From the NCBI GenBank assembly GCA_002887195.1, contig PJAB01001136.1, positions 1 to 16,911 of the forward strand: a DNA stretch of 16,911 nucleotides. The letters run 5' to 3'. Position 1 is the stretch's first letter. Every line of letters begins with the position of its first letter. Source of the stretch: Chrysochromulina parva. Taxonomy: Eukaryota > Haptophyta > Prymnesiales > Chrysochromulinaceae. A program made the translations under genes and the position numbers. The notes beneath the pieces were generated by a model that saw nothing but the letters and a program-made list of their open reading frames with translations, had not been told where the DNA came from and searched no databases. Positions 7,643 to 15,310 of this stretch are shown here, one piece after another.

Positions 7643-8971
7643 ATGCCGAACTTCCTGCGAGCGGCGCCCAACGATGAGCCGCCGCCGGACGACGACGGCG
7701 CGCCGCAGACTCTCACTGTCTGGACGCTGCCCTTTGATCTCTACAGCCGAAAGGCCAAATGCTGTTCGATCTGGCCTCGATCTTGGATGCTCAATTTTGA
7801 TGGGACGTGCGTCCAAGGCAACGATGGCGGCGACACGCACATCGACGAGCTGCGGTACGCCTTCGATTTCAGCCTTCCGGTCGGTACGCCCATTCTTGCC
7901 GCGGCCGACGGCATCGTGGTCGCCACGGTCGACTGCCACCGTGCGGGCGACCGGGGTACAAAGGAGATGCGCATCAAGGCCAACTACGTCGCGCTGCGAC
8001 ATGATTGCGGGATGTACACGCGCTACTACCACCTGTGCCACAAAGGTGTGTGCGTCAACGTGGGCGAGCGCGTGCACAGGGGCATGCAGATAGGGCTTTC
8101 CGGCAACACCGGCTACTCGGGCGGCCCGCACCTGCACTTTGACGCCGTGGACGTGCTGGCCACCGAGACAGCAACGCTCGCACTCGAGATCGAAGGAGCG
8201 CCCGCGCGCCCTCTGGAGTGCGCCGCGGCGTCCTTTTCGGCCGCGCTGCCGCTGCAGCAGGCGCCCTTGCGGGCGCGACCCGTGTGGGCGGACCCGCCGA
8301 CGGCATCCGACCCATCGCTGCGCAACGCGGCGGAGGCGGCGGGCGCGATCGTGCTGATCATGCGCTGCCCGGACGTTGACTTCATTGATAAGGCGCGCCG
8401 GGCCGAGGCGGCAGGTGCCGTGGCGGTCATCGTGGTTGGCGACCTCGGGGTTGCCGCGCCGTTCACTATGGGTATGCCCAAGAAAGAGACTGTACGTCGA
8501 GTGGGCATCCCGGCACTCATGGTGACGCATGCTGTTGGAGCGGTCATCAGGGAGGCCATGGATGACGCCAGCCGCCGGGCGCTCGGCGGCGAGGGCGAGG
8601 CGGCGGCGCACGCGGCGCACGCGGCGCATGCGCCCGGACCCACGCTCGTGCTCCAACGCTCTCCCTTTTTCCGGCCGCGGCCGAGCACGAAGATCAGCAC
8701 CGTCGATGACAACGCGCTGGCGGTGGCGAAGGCGGCTGCCGCGGCGGGCAATCCCACGGCAGCGCAGCCGAGTCTTAAGGAAGTGAGCGAGTTCGTGCCA
8801 CTTACCCAGCCAGTGCGCTTCCAGTGGCCTGGGCACAGCGAGTCCTACCTGCCGCGCGCGGGTCAGCGCCCCCCCAAAGTGGTGCAGCAAGCTGGATCGC
8901 GAATCGCAACTGACGGAGCGGTCTTCATCCGAGGAGCTCCGCATGTGCCACATAGGAAGGCCGACATATAA
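7643..8971 (+). CDS. M23/LytM-like metallopeptidase fused to a PA-like domain
   Basis: 442 residues, intronless. M23 enzymes are zinc endopeptidases that mostly cut bacterial peptidoglycan. Seen: the fold signature RYAFDFSLPVGTPILAAADG (71-90), with D75 as a metal-ligand candidate; YTRYYHL with H130; and GNTGYSGGPHLHFD (154-167) with H163 and H165. The usual HxxxD histidine four residues before the Asp is Arg71. H66, nine before the Asp, may replace it, as I recall in some bacterial relatives, or the site may be weak. Residues about 225-300 (EAAGAIVLIMRCPD... ARRAEAAGAVAVIVVGD... VGIPALMVT) match a protease-associated (PA) domain, normally a substrate or partner lid on peptidases. The tail of about 140 residues has an AHA repeat and no known domain. 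No signal peptide is obvious, so its location is unclear. Bacterial ancestry of the M23 part is likely. Activity is unproven. Confidence 0.85.
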   Translation: MPNFLRAAPNDEPPPDDDGAPQTLTVWTLPFDLYSRKAKCCSIWPRSWMLNFDGTCVQGNDGGDTHIDELRYAFDFSLPVGTPILAAADGIVVATVDCHRAGDRGTKEMRIKANYVALRHDCGMYTRYYHLCHKGVCVNVGERVHRGMQIGLSGNTGYSGGPHLHFDAVDVLATETATLALEIEGAPARPLECAAASFSAALPLQQAPLRARPVWADPPTASDPSLRNAAEAAGAIVLIMRCPDVDFIDKARRAEAAGAVAVIVVGDLGVAAPFTMGMPKKETVRRVGIPALMVTHAVGAVIREAMDDASRRALGGEGEAAAHAAHAAHAPGPTLVLQRSPFFRPRPSTKISTVDDNALAVAKAAAAAGNPTAAQPSLKEVSEFVPLTQPVRFQWPGHSESYLPRAGQRPPKVVQQAGSRIATDGAVFIRGAPHVPHRKADI

Positions 8972-9284
8972 CAGTTCACACAACCAGAAAAAACGCGTCC
9001 CCGGAAAACTGAGCTATACAACTCATCATACAGAGCCTCGAGGTGCCTCGGACGGCCGGCCTCAAACCACGCCACTGCGGGTGGGAAAAAAGGAGCCGAG
9101 ACGAGCGTGCAGGTGTTTAGGCCCAAAAACCTTCGGCAGCATAGCGCAGTACCGGTACGTGTTTCACAGCAGCACGTTCACAGCTGCGGAGTTTTGAGCT
9201 TTTCATCACACGTGTGTGTGGAGGTCGTGTTCTTCGTGGAGGGCTCTCCTGACCTCGCCTCCAGCTTTCTGAACGGTCGCAGCA
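8972..9284. promoter_or_regulatory. Intergenic region upstream of the lipase gene
   Basis: 313 bp between tandem plus-strand genes. It holds the palindromes CCTCGAGG (9036-9043) and GGCCGGCC (9054-9061), a GTACCGGTAC palindrome (9149-9158), and CACACGTGTG (9207-9216), which contains the CACGTG core 70 bp before the lipase ATG. No open frame with coding character, RNA gene or clear TATA box was seen. It must contain the 3' end of the peptidase transcript and the lipase promoter. Confidence 0.45.
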
Positions 9285-10745
9285 ATGCCGTTCACCCCAT
9301 TCGTTAGCGTGGACAGCGGTAAGCCCAAGGTTCGCGTGGATTACACGCACGCGCAACTGCCAAGTGTTCCCGAGATCCACGCTGCCTTCCATCTTGGAGC
9401 CGTACTACATCACAAGCAAGATGACGGAGCCAAGCAACCCTTGGCCGATGCTACACTGCTTGTCGACGTGTGCATGCGTTTCACATGCCTCGCCTACCGG
9501 CGCAACTTGGCTCACGGCAAGCGCCGCGCGGCGGTAACGTGCGAGTCATGCGACGGCGGCGTGGAAGTGCAAGTGAACGCCAAGAATGGGGCGCACGCGT
9601 GCGTCTATCTATTTCGCATCCCCACCGAGCGCGTAGTCGCAGTGGTCGCCTTCAAAGGCTCGACTGCCAATCACCAGGACTGGCTTGCCAACTTCGCGCT
9701 CACAGTGTCTGCGAGCAAGCCCATCGACGCCAACGCCTCCTCCACGGCCTTTGTGCACCCTGGTTGGCTACGGTTCCTCGACGCGCTCGTGGACGGGCTC
9801 GACCAGTTTGAGCTGCGCCACATGCCCGCGGCGGCGCGCGCGGCGCTTGCGCTCCCCGCCGCCTCGGACGACCTCTCTCTCTGGCGGTTGCTCTCTTCCG
9901 CCCATTTGGAGCGCGTGTTGCTTGTGGGCCATTCGCTCGGCGGGGCCCTCGCCTGCCTTGCCGCGACACGGCTTGGTGTGATGGCGCGGGCGCAAGCGGC
10001 GCAGGCGCAAGCGACGCAGGCTCCGGGAGCAGTATCAGCAGCGGCGTTAGTGCCAGTGACGTCGGCGCAGCCGCCATCGGCTGAGTCCGGCTGCCCAAGC
10101 AGCGGTGGGGGCGATGCCCCGTCGCACGAGGCGCAGTTGCTCGAAGCGACTCTGGGGGAGGCGCAGGATCTGCTCGTAATGGAGGCCGAGGCACCGGCGC
10201 AGCCGCCGGCGTACAAGAGCGTCGCATGCAGCATCCGTGCGGTGGACGATAGCATGCATGCAGCATCCATGCATGCGGTGGACGAGAGCGTCGCAAACAG
10301 CTCCACTTCGTCCGCGATGGCGGCACCCTTACTAGTCACCTTTGGATGCCCAATCGTAGGCAATGCTTCCTTCGTCGCGCTGCAGAATGCTGTGGTGGCG
10401 CCTGCAGGCGGCCTTCGCATTTTCAACCGTGTGGACCCTGTGGCATCAGTGGGCTCCGGGTTCTTCAGTGGGCTCCGAAAGGTTCCGCACGCGGGCTTGC
10501 CCATTGAACTCTCGAACCATTTCCTTCTCCGAGCCAACCCGCTCCTGAACCACCTCACGTACGTGATCGACAGCTTCGGAAGCATCCTCGACGCCCCGTG
10601 CTCTCGCGCGTGCTATGTGCTGCCCGGCCTGAACTACTCGCCTGATCGGCACGCAACCGAACGCAGCCACCAGACCCATCAAGCACTCGGAACCGAACAT
10701 CAGGCTGAGGTTGAGGCGGCCTCCCCGGCGAGACGCCACGTTTGA
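9285..10745 (+). CDS. Class 3 lipase (alpha/beta hydrolase) with an inserted low-complexity region
   Basis: 486 residues, intronless. Class 3 lipases hydrolyse triacylglycerol or related acyl lipids. Seen: VVAVVAFKGSTANHQDWLANF (oxyanion strand, about 113-135); LLVGHSLGGALACLAATRLG with nucleophile Ser217; LVTFGCPIVGNASFV from about 350; FNRVDPVAS with acid Asp384; and LLNHLTYV with probable catalytic His423. The triad is complete and in family order. Normally only 25-30 residues separate GHSLGG from TFGxPxVGN; here the gap is about 130, filled by an Ala/Gln/Ser/Met-rich insert with AQAQATQA and SMHAASMHAVDES repeats, probably a surface loop or lid. An unspliced in-frame intron cannot be excluded. 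No signal peptide or membrane span is clear, so a soluble or lipid-droplet-associated enzyme is possible. Confidence 0.9.
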   Translation: MPFTPFVSVDSGKPKVRVDYTHAQLPSVPEIHAAFHLGAVLHHKQDDGAKQPLADATLLVDVCMRFTCLAYRRNLAHGKRRAAVTCESCDGGVEVQVNAKNGAHACVYLFRIPTERVVAVVAFKGSTANHQDWLANFALTVSASKPIDANASSTAFVHPGWLRFLDALVDGLDQFELRHMPAAARAALALPAASDDLSLWRLLSSAHLERVLLVGHSLGGALACLAATRLGVMARAQAAQAQATQAPGAVSAAALVPVTSAQPPSAESGCPSSGGGDAPSHEAQLLEATLGEAQDLLVMEAEAPAQPPAYKSVACSIRAVDDSMHAASMHAVDESVANSSTSSAMAAPLLVTFGCPIVGNASFVALQNAVVAPAGGLRIFNRVDPVASVGSGFFSGLRKVPHAGLPIELSNHFLLRANPLLNHLTYVIDSFGSILDAPCSRACYVLPGLNYSPDRHATERSHQTHQALGTEHQAEVEAASPARRHV

Positions 10746-11035
10746 GCGCCGTACCGAGACGAGACGACGCCTGCGACACCGCTGCCGCCGCAGTCTCCAC
10801 CGCAATAGTCGCGCTATGAAATCGTTAATCATGAATTTATATCTTGATTAGATACTGTCAGCAGCAAGAAGTGTGAGAAGATGCATGCACGCTTCTGAAA
10901 AATATCGCCCGGCACGCGGATTCTAAATCGTTCGTTCACACTCACACCTTTTGAGAAGCCCGCGCGCGGGGAAGCTTTTATGACGCGCGCGTGAGTGATC
11001 GATCGGACCGTCGCGACCTCACGCCCTGCACAATC
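10746..11035. promoter_or_regulatory. Intergenic region upstream of the exonuclease gene, with a tiny uORF
   Basis: 290 bp with an AT-rich core (10815-10860, containing TTTATATC) that is unusually low in GC for the window and may be promoter DNA. A four-codon upstream frame starts at ATG 10980 (MTRA, stop at 10992-10994), 41 nt before the chosen start. CGCGCG-rich words flank it. Whether the uORF is in the transcript is unknown. Confidence 0.35.
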
Positions 11036-12115
11036 ATGCTCGCACCACCCTGGGCGTTCCTCACTATGGCGGTGAGCAGCACTCGGCAAGGACCTCGCGC
11101 AGCTACGCTCTTACGCGGCCGTCATGCTTATGGCTGCGGCGCATCGACGGTTTACATGCACTCCGCTGCGGCATCCACCCCTGCGACCGACTCAGCTACG
11201 AATGTGGCCGATTTGTGCTTGATTGATGGCCACGCGCTCGCGTACCGGATGCACTTTGCGCTGATGCGCACTGGCATGACCACAGTGGCTGGCGAGCATT
11301 CGCACGCCATCCACGGCTTTCTGAGCAAGATCCTTGATGTGCACGGGCTCTATCCGCAACATCGTGTGGCGGTTGCGTTCGACCTGCCTGGGGCAACGTT
11401 CCGCACGATCGACCAGCCCTCATACAAGTCGAAGCGCCCTTCGATGCCCACTCCGCTGCGCCCCCAGATTGAGGGGATGAAGGAAGCTTGCGCGCACTTT
11501 GGCCTGTCGGTCCTTACGGCTGAGGGGTTTGAGGCAGACGACGTGATCGCCACATGCGTGGCGAATGCGCGCGAGGCGGGTGTCGGCTCTGTGGTGATCG
11601 TCGGATGCGACAAGGACTTGATGCAGCTGGTGAGCGAGGAGGGCGCGCCGACCCGCGTCATCATGTGGAATGACCAAAAGAAGGTCGTCGTCGACGCGGC
11701 GGCGGTTTTGGCACAGTTTGGCGTCCGTCCGGCGCAGCTGGGTGATCTTCTCGCATTGATGGGCGACGCGAGCGACAACGTGCCAGGCGTGCCGGGCGTG
11801 GGGCCCAAGGGCGCAGCAAAGCTCCTCGCCGACTACGCCGATCTTGAGAGTGTGCTCCAGGCCGCTGCAAGTATGAAACCCTCGAAGCGCACGACGGCGC
11901 TTCTCGAGTTCGCCGAGACAGCGCGGCGCGCGAGGGCGCTCGTCACGCTGCGGACGGATGTGCCACTGGACGGGGCGGCCGCGCGCGGCGGCTGCTTCGA
12001 CTTCGCCAACGAGGAGCTCCTGCAGTTCCTGCGGCGCTGGGAGCTCAAGTCTGTCGAATCCAAGGTGCACAAGCTTCGCAGGATGGAAATGCAGAGGCAA
12101 GGTGGTAATGTGTGA
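11036..12115 (+). CDS. Organelle-type 5'-3' exonuclease (Pol I N-terminal/FEN family)
   Basis: 359 residues from the first in-frame ATG at 11036; the frame extends upstream only from GTG. The family removes 5' flaps and RNA primers with two divalent metals and is related to the 5'-3' exonuclease domain of bacterial DNA polymerase I. Seen: LIDGHALAYR with Asp64; VAFDLPGATFRT; SYKSKR; EGFEADDVIAT with Glu166, Asp168 and Asp169; VGCDKDLMQL with Asp192 and Asp194; and MGDASDNVPGVPGVGPKGAAKLL with Asp244, Asp247 and the helix-hairpin-helix. All metal-binding acids expected are present. No polymerase domain follows, as in stand-alone organellar exonucleases of plants and algae. The first about 55 residues are Ser/Thr/Ala/Arg-rich with a hydrophobic start (APPWAFLTMAV), which suits an organellar, possibly plastid bipartite, presequence. 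The compartment is inferred. Confidence 0.9.
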   Translation: MLAPPWAFLTMAVSSTRQGPRAATLLRGRHAYGCGASTVYMHSAAASTPATDSATNVADLCLIDGHALAYRMHFALMRTGMTTVAGEHSHAIHGFLSKILDVHGLYPQHRVAVAFDLPGATFRTIDQPSYKSKRPSMPTPLRPQIEGMKEACAHFGLSVLTAEGFEADDVIATCVANAREAGVGSVVIVGCDKDLMQLVSEEGAPTRVIMWNDQKKVVVDAAAVLAQFGVRPAQLGDLLALMGDASDNVPGVPGVGPKGAAKLLADYADLESVLQAAASMKPSKRTTALLEFAETARRARALVTLRTDVPLDGAAARGGCFDFANEELLQFLRRWELKSVESKVHKLRRMEMQRQGGNV

Positions 12116-12249
12116 GGTACTGTATGACCCAAAGAAGAGTGTTTATAAAACAAGCCCCTAAGCCACGTGGCAGTTCCGCGCGTGCTTCCTTTTTGACCCG
12201 CGTGAAGTCCGTGAACTCGCGTGTGCGCGCGCACATCGTGTGCTGGTTC
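12116..12249 (+). promoter_or_regulatory. Core promoter of the small membrane-protein gene (TATA box and G-box)
   Basis: TATAAAA at 12144-12150 lies 100 bp before the ATG at 12250. A perfect palindrome GCCACGTGGC at 12162-12171 follows it by 11 bp. No ATG lies between the TATA box and 12250, which supports that start over the ATG at 12124, only 8 nt beyond the preceding stop codon. This is the only clear TATA box in the window. Confidence 0.5.
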
Positions 12250-12882
12250 ATGCAGGGGGGAGTCAAGCACCGTGCGCCCGCAAGAAATTCGCAGCAACCA
12301 ACGTACGGTTACAGGTCACGCACCGAAGTCAAGCGCAAGGGCAGCAGTTGGTGTGGGTCGTGCTGGTGCGCAGCCATCGGAGTCACACTGCTGCTTGCGA
12401 TCCTGGTTGGCGCTATCGCTGCACATCGCTACCGCTATCCATCGAAGCAGAGATGCCCGCCAGAAGGTGATCGGTTCTTCGATCATTGTCAGGAAGGCCG
12501 AACACATTACCGCCTCAAGCTCGATTGGGATTGCCTTGGCCCACGCAAGTCGGAGATCATGCGTGCTGCTCTGAGCCTGGACACGGAAGGCAAACCGCTC
12601 ATCGGAGTGGGTGACTTGCCGTCGTGGCTCACGGATAAGAATGCTGAGGCGCTTCGCGGCGCGCCCTGCATTCGTGCCGTCGAGGAGGACAAAGCCTGCT
12701 GGTACTGCAAGCCAACGCCAAAGGCGAGTGGCGAGAGCAATGCTGCGCTGAAGGCGGCGGCCGAAAAGGTGCTAAAGGCAGCAGCCGAAAAGGGTGCTGT
12801 GAAGGCTGACGCAGTGGCAGAAACGGGGAGTGCAGCAGCTGATGCCTCGACGGAAGCCACAGGTTCAGACTCGGCGCCGTGA
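12250..12882 (+). CDS. Hypothetical small single-span membrane protein with Cys-rich luminal domain
   Basis: 210 residues. I do not recognise a family. Seen: a basic N-terminus (RSRTEVKRKG) followed by WCGSCWC (34-40) and one membrane span at about 38-59 (AAIGVTLLLAILVGAIAAH). A compact domain at about 60-145 carries six Cys (69, 80, 95, 130, 140, 143), the last two as CWYC. The tail is Ala/Lys/Glu-rich with a tandem KAAAEK repeat and an acidic end. The positive-inside rule predicts N-in, C-out (type II). The juxtamembrane Cys cluster could be acylated and the six Cys could form disulfides (inference). The frame is open from 12112, with another ATG at 12124, but the promoter layout favours 12250. 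Good third-position GC supports a real gene. Confidence 0.6.
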   Translation: MQGGVKHRAPARNSQQPTYGYRSRTEVKRKGSSWCGSCWCAAIGVTLLLAILVGAIAAHRYRYPSKQRCPPEGDRFFDHCQEGRTHYRLKLDWDCLGPRKSEIMRAALSLDTEGKPLIGVGDLPSWLTDKNAEALRGAPCIRAVEEDKACWYCKPTPKASGESNAALKAAAEKVLKAAAEKGAVKADAVAETGSAAADASTEATGSDSAP

Positions 12883-13233
12883 TGGTGCACTCCAGCACCG
12901 GCGCCGTCTGGCTGTGGCTCTCCCTGCTCGTTGTATTCTAGTCGTGTCAGCGCGCGGGGTGGCTTAGGGCCCCTGTGTGGTAATGCCGCGTGTCGACGAA
13001 GGCCGTTCGTTTTCTCGATTCGTGGCTGAGGAGGATTTCTCGGACTGACTGTCTATAACGCCGCGGACACGCGCGGACGCTCGCCATGTCGCGAGTCTCC
13101 CGAGCGTGGACCGCGCTGTAGGGGCAGTGCCGCCCCAAAAAGCTGGCGATAGCATGCAGCGCGCCAGAAGACCAGTTCCGATCGATACCTATACGGCACT
13201 CCGGACCAGCGACCACGCCACAGCCGAGCTACC
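12883..13233. other. Convergent intergenic region between membrane-protein and guanylate kinase genes
   Basis: 351 bp between two stop codons. I see no gene with coding character, no RNA gene and no strong repeat here. It should contain the 3' ends of both flanking transcripts. No AATAAA polyadenylation signal was found. Confidence 0.5.
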
Positions 13234-13995
13234 TCAGGATTCGGGGACGAGGAGAATCTGCTTGAGGCGGGCATACGCCACCTCTAAGTCGTCGTTGACG
13301 ATCACCGCATCGTAGAAGCCCGAGATCTCCAGAGACGCCATCTCCTTTTGGGCATTCTCGAGGCGCACGGCGATCTCCTTCTCCGACTCGGTGCCCCGCC
13401 CGCGCAGACGGGCTTCGAGCACGTTCAATGCGGGCGGCGAGATGAAGATGAAACGCGCATTCAGGTTCGTCTTCTTCACCAACGCAGCGCCTTGCACGTC
13501 GATGTCGAGTAGGCAAGTCTTCCCTGTGTCTGCGACGGCCCGCACGCCGGCGATGGAGGTGCCGTATATTTTGTTGTGCACGCGTGCATACTCGAGGAAC
13601 TCGCCGCGAGCGATCATCGCCTCCATCTCCGAGATGTCCACAAAGTAGTAGTGGACGCCGTTCTCCTCACCCTTCCGAGGTGCGCGTGTCGTGTGGCTCA
13701 CCGAGAAGCCAAATTGGTCGGGATAGTCTTTGAGCAGCCGGCCGAGGAGCGTGCCCTTGCCCACACCGCTCGGGCCGCACACGACCACCGGCCGCTTGCG
13801 ATGCAGCTCCTCGAGTGCTGAGACGCGCTGCTCCAGGGACCTCAGCTCGCCCGTCGGCCCTGGCGACGCGATGGCAGCGTGGGCCGTCGGTCGCGTGTCC
13901 GTGGCGAATGAGCGTGCGGCGGCGCTCGCCACCAGCCCAGATCCGAGCGTGATTACCGAGTAGCGCCGCAAGCACGCTAGCGCGGTGAGGACCAT
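13234..13995 (-). CDS. Guanylate kinase with organellar presequence
   Basis: 253 residues. It phosphorylates GMP or dGMP to the diphosphate using ATP. Seen: P-loop GPSGVGKGT (74-82); GMP-binding SHTTRAPR (100-107) and NGVHYYFV (112-119); GEFLEYARVHNKIYGTS (131-147); LLDIDVQGA (162-170); and lid arginines in RLRGRGTESEKEIAVRL (186-202). The core from about 67 to 253 has the usual bacterial or organellar length of about 190 residues, and nothing key is missing. The first about 65 residues are an Arg/Ser/Ala-rich extension (LRRYSV, AAARSFATD) typical of a mitochondrial or plastid presequence; RSFA resembles a mitochondrial processing site (inference). The ATG at 13995 is the natural start, with CACGTG 28 bp upstream. 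The Ppx gene ends 91 bp upstream on the same strand. Confidence 0.96.
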   Translation of the reverse strand: MVLTALACLRRYSVITLGSGLVASAAARSFATDTRPTAHAAIASPGPTGELRSLEQRVSALEELHRKRPVVVCGPSGVGKGTLLGRLLKDYPDQFGFSVSHTTRAPRKGEENGVHYYFVDISEMEAMIARGEFLEYARVHNKIYGTSIAGVRAVADTGKTCLLDIDVQGAALVKKTNLNARFIFISPPALNVLEARLRGRGTESEKEIAVRLENAQKEMASLEISGFYDAVIVNDDLEVAYARLKQILLVPES

Positions 13996-14086
13996 GATGT
14001 CCTTTCACAGGGCCGCACGATCCACGTGTGTCAAGTCAAGTAGGATCTCTATCGCAGTTCATACCAAACAACACGACGCGAAAAAT
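13996..14086 (-). promoter_or_regulatory. Guanylate kinase upstream region with a CACGTG site
   Basis: 91 bp between the Ppx stop and the guanylate kinase ATG. CACGTG at 14023-14028 is the clearest element, next to a TCAAGTCAAG repeat. The short gap means this promoter overlaps the 3' end of the Ppx transcript. Confidence 0.35.
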
Positions 14087-15280
14087 CTACGGAAGACTGT
14101 GCGACATTTCCTTGAACTCGCCAAGCGCGAACAGCCCCGCGCAGCCCCCCGTGGCCGTGCGGAACACGATGCGATCGAGCCCGAGGTGGGAACCGACCGC
14201 CACCAGCAGCGCCACCTTTCCGACGACGAGATTGGGCCCCTCCGCATCCGCGCTCGTGCCGGCAATGGGCAGGAGCTGCTCGTCCGTCGCGCCCACGACG
14301 GCATCGAGCGCGCGGCGAGCATCGTCCATCGTGAACGCGCCGCCCTTACCGCCTGCGCCCTCGTCGCCCTCGCTATGGCCCTCGCCCGCCGCGCCAATGG
14401 CAAAACCAGGCAGCCGCTGGCGTAGCGTGCGGAGCGTCACAGCAAAGATGCAGTTCCAGCCGCCGATGGCGACCACGGTGCCGTGGCGAAGCCACTTGGG
14501 CGCCGGGCCGAGCTCGGAGGCGAGCACGGCGACGAGGCGAGCTGCCTGCTCGGAAGTCACCGGATTGGGGGTCGACTTCAGATCAAAGGGCCTCGACTGC
14601 ACTTGCACCAGAAGACGCTCCAGGGATGGAGTCGTGCCGAGCTTGCCAGTAAAGCAGCGGAGCGGCACGGAGGCGATCGGCGCAGTTCTTGAAGGGATAC
14701 CCTCCTGGCGGGCGCAGATCTGGAACGAGCCGCCTCCCGAATCCCAGACAGCGTCATATGACAGCGCTGTGCCGATGAGCGCCTCGGCCGTTGCCAGACC
14801 CAAGCGCGCCTCATGCTCTTGTGAGAGAATGGTGATGGCGATCCCCGTCTTGGCAGATATCTGGTCGAGGAATGCGCGTCCGTTTGGCGCGGTGCGGAAA
14901 ACCTCGGTGGCTATGCCGCTCGCCTCAGTCGCGCCAAGCTCGCGTGCCTTGGCCACGAGCGCCTGGACAAGCTCCAGCCCTCTCCCTTGGATGCCCTCGG
15001 ACAGCGACCCGCCGTGAGCCTGCGCATCGGCCTTGTATGCCATGGGCTTCTCGGCCTCGTAGAGTGGCGAGCCTACGATGACGCCTAGGGAGTCCACCTC
15101 GGCAACAAGCACCTTGGTCGCACCGCTGCCGATATCGAAAGCGGCCAAGGTGCGTAGCGCCTGTCGTGGCGTCGTGCGTGCAAAGAGCGTGCTCAGCACG
15201 CCTAGCAGCAGGCCGAGGACGAGCGTGCCCGATATGAGAGCCGCGCCCGAGACGAAGAGGTCGAGAAATGTGGCGAGCAT
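14087..15280 (-). CDS. Membrane-anchored Ppx/GppA-family phosphatase
   Basis: 397 residues. The family, with an ASKHA actin-like fold, hydrolyses polyphosphate ends or pppGpp. Seen: AAFDIGSGATKVLVAEVD (46-63, phosphate-1 loop); SGIATEVFRTAPNGRAFL (121-138, with the catalytic Glu region); ILSQEHEARLGLATAEAL (151-168); and YDAVWDSGGGSFQI (175-188, phosphate-2 loop). The C-terminal half lacks the extra helical domain of long bacterial Ppx, so this is the short type. An N-terminal span at about 7-33 (VSGAALISGTLVLGLLLGVLSTLF) anchors it in a membrane or acts as a targeting signal. The ATG at 15280 is the first in frame; the frame beyond it lacks any ATG. Substrate cannot be told from sequence; polyphosphate in an acidic vacuole or (p)ppGpp in the plastid are both plausible. 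Confidence 0.9.
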   Translation of the reverse strand: MLATFLDLFVSGAALISGTLVLGLLLGVLSTLFARTTPRQALRTLAAFDIGSGATKVLVAEVDSLGVIVGSPLYEAEKPMAYKADAQAHGGSLSEGIQGRGLELVQALVAKARELGATEASGIATEVFRTAPNGRAFLDQISAKTGIAITILSQEHEARLGLATAEALIGTALSYDAVWDSGGGSFQICARQEGIPSRTAPIASVPLRCFTGKLGTTPSLERLLVQVQSRPFDLKSTPNPVTSEQAARLVAVLASELGPAPKWLRHGTVVAIGGWNCIFAVTLRTLRQRLPGFAIGAAGEGHSEGDEGAGGKGGAFTMDDARRALDAVVGATDEQLLPIAGTSADAEGPNLVVGKVALLVAVGSHLGLDRIVFRTATGGCAGLFALGEFKEMSHSLP

Positions 15281-15294
15281 CGCAATGGCTGTCC

Positions 15295-15310
15295 AACCCG
15301 GTACCGGGTT
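15295..15310. repeat. Perfect 16-bp palindrome AACCCGGTACCGGGTT
   Basis: The stretch equals its own reverse complement over all 16 bases. It lies 15 bp upstream of the Ppx ATG, probably in the 5' untranslated region or core promoter. It belongs to the set of GTACCGG-type words seen between genes in this window. Confidence 0.8.

Noticed and set aside
10235..10285. GCATGCATGC-rich repeats in the lipase as a mobile-element footprint
   Set aside because: They are short, in frame and translate into a simple SMHAA-type repeat. No terminal inverted repeats or target-site duplications were seen.
12112..12249. N-terminal extension of the small membrane protein from GTG 12112 or ATG 12124
   Set aside because: It would start at or within 9 nt of the exonuclease stop and upstream of the TATA box, leaving no room for a promoter. 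The residues are Arg/Ser-rich without a domain.
13234..15280. Guanylate kinase and Ppx/GppA as a bacterial-style gmk/ppx operon
   Set aside because: The order is suggestive, but there is a 91-bp gap with its own CACGTG, both proteins carry eukaryotic-type N-terminal extensions, and the neighbours are clearly eukaryotic. Separate transcription is more likely.
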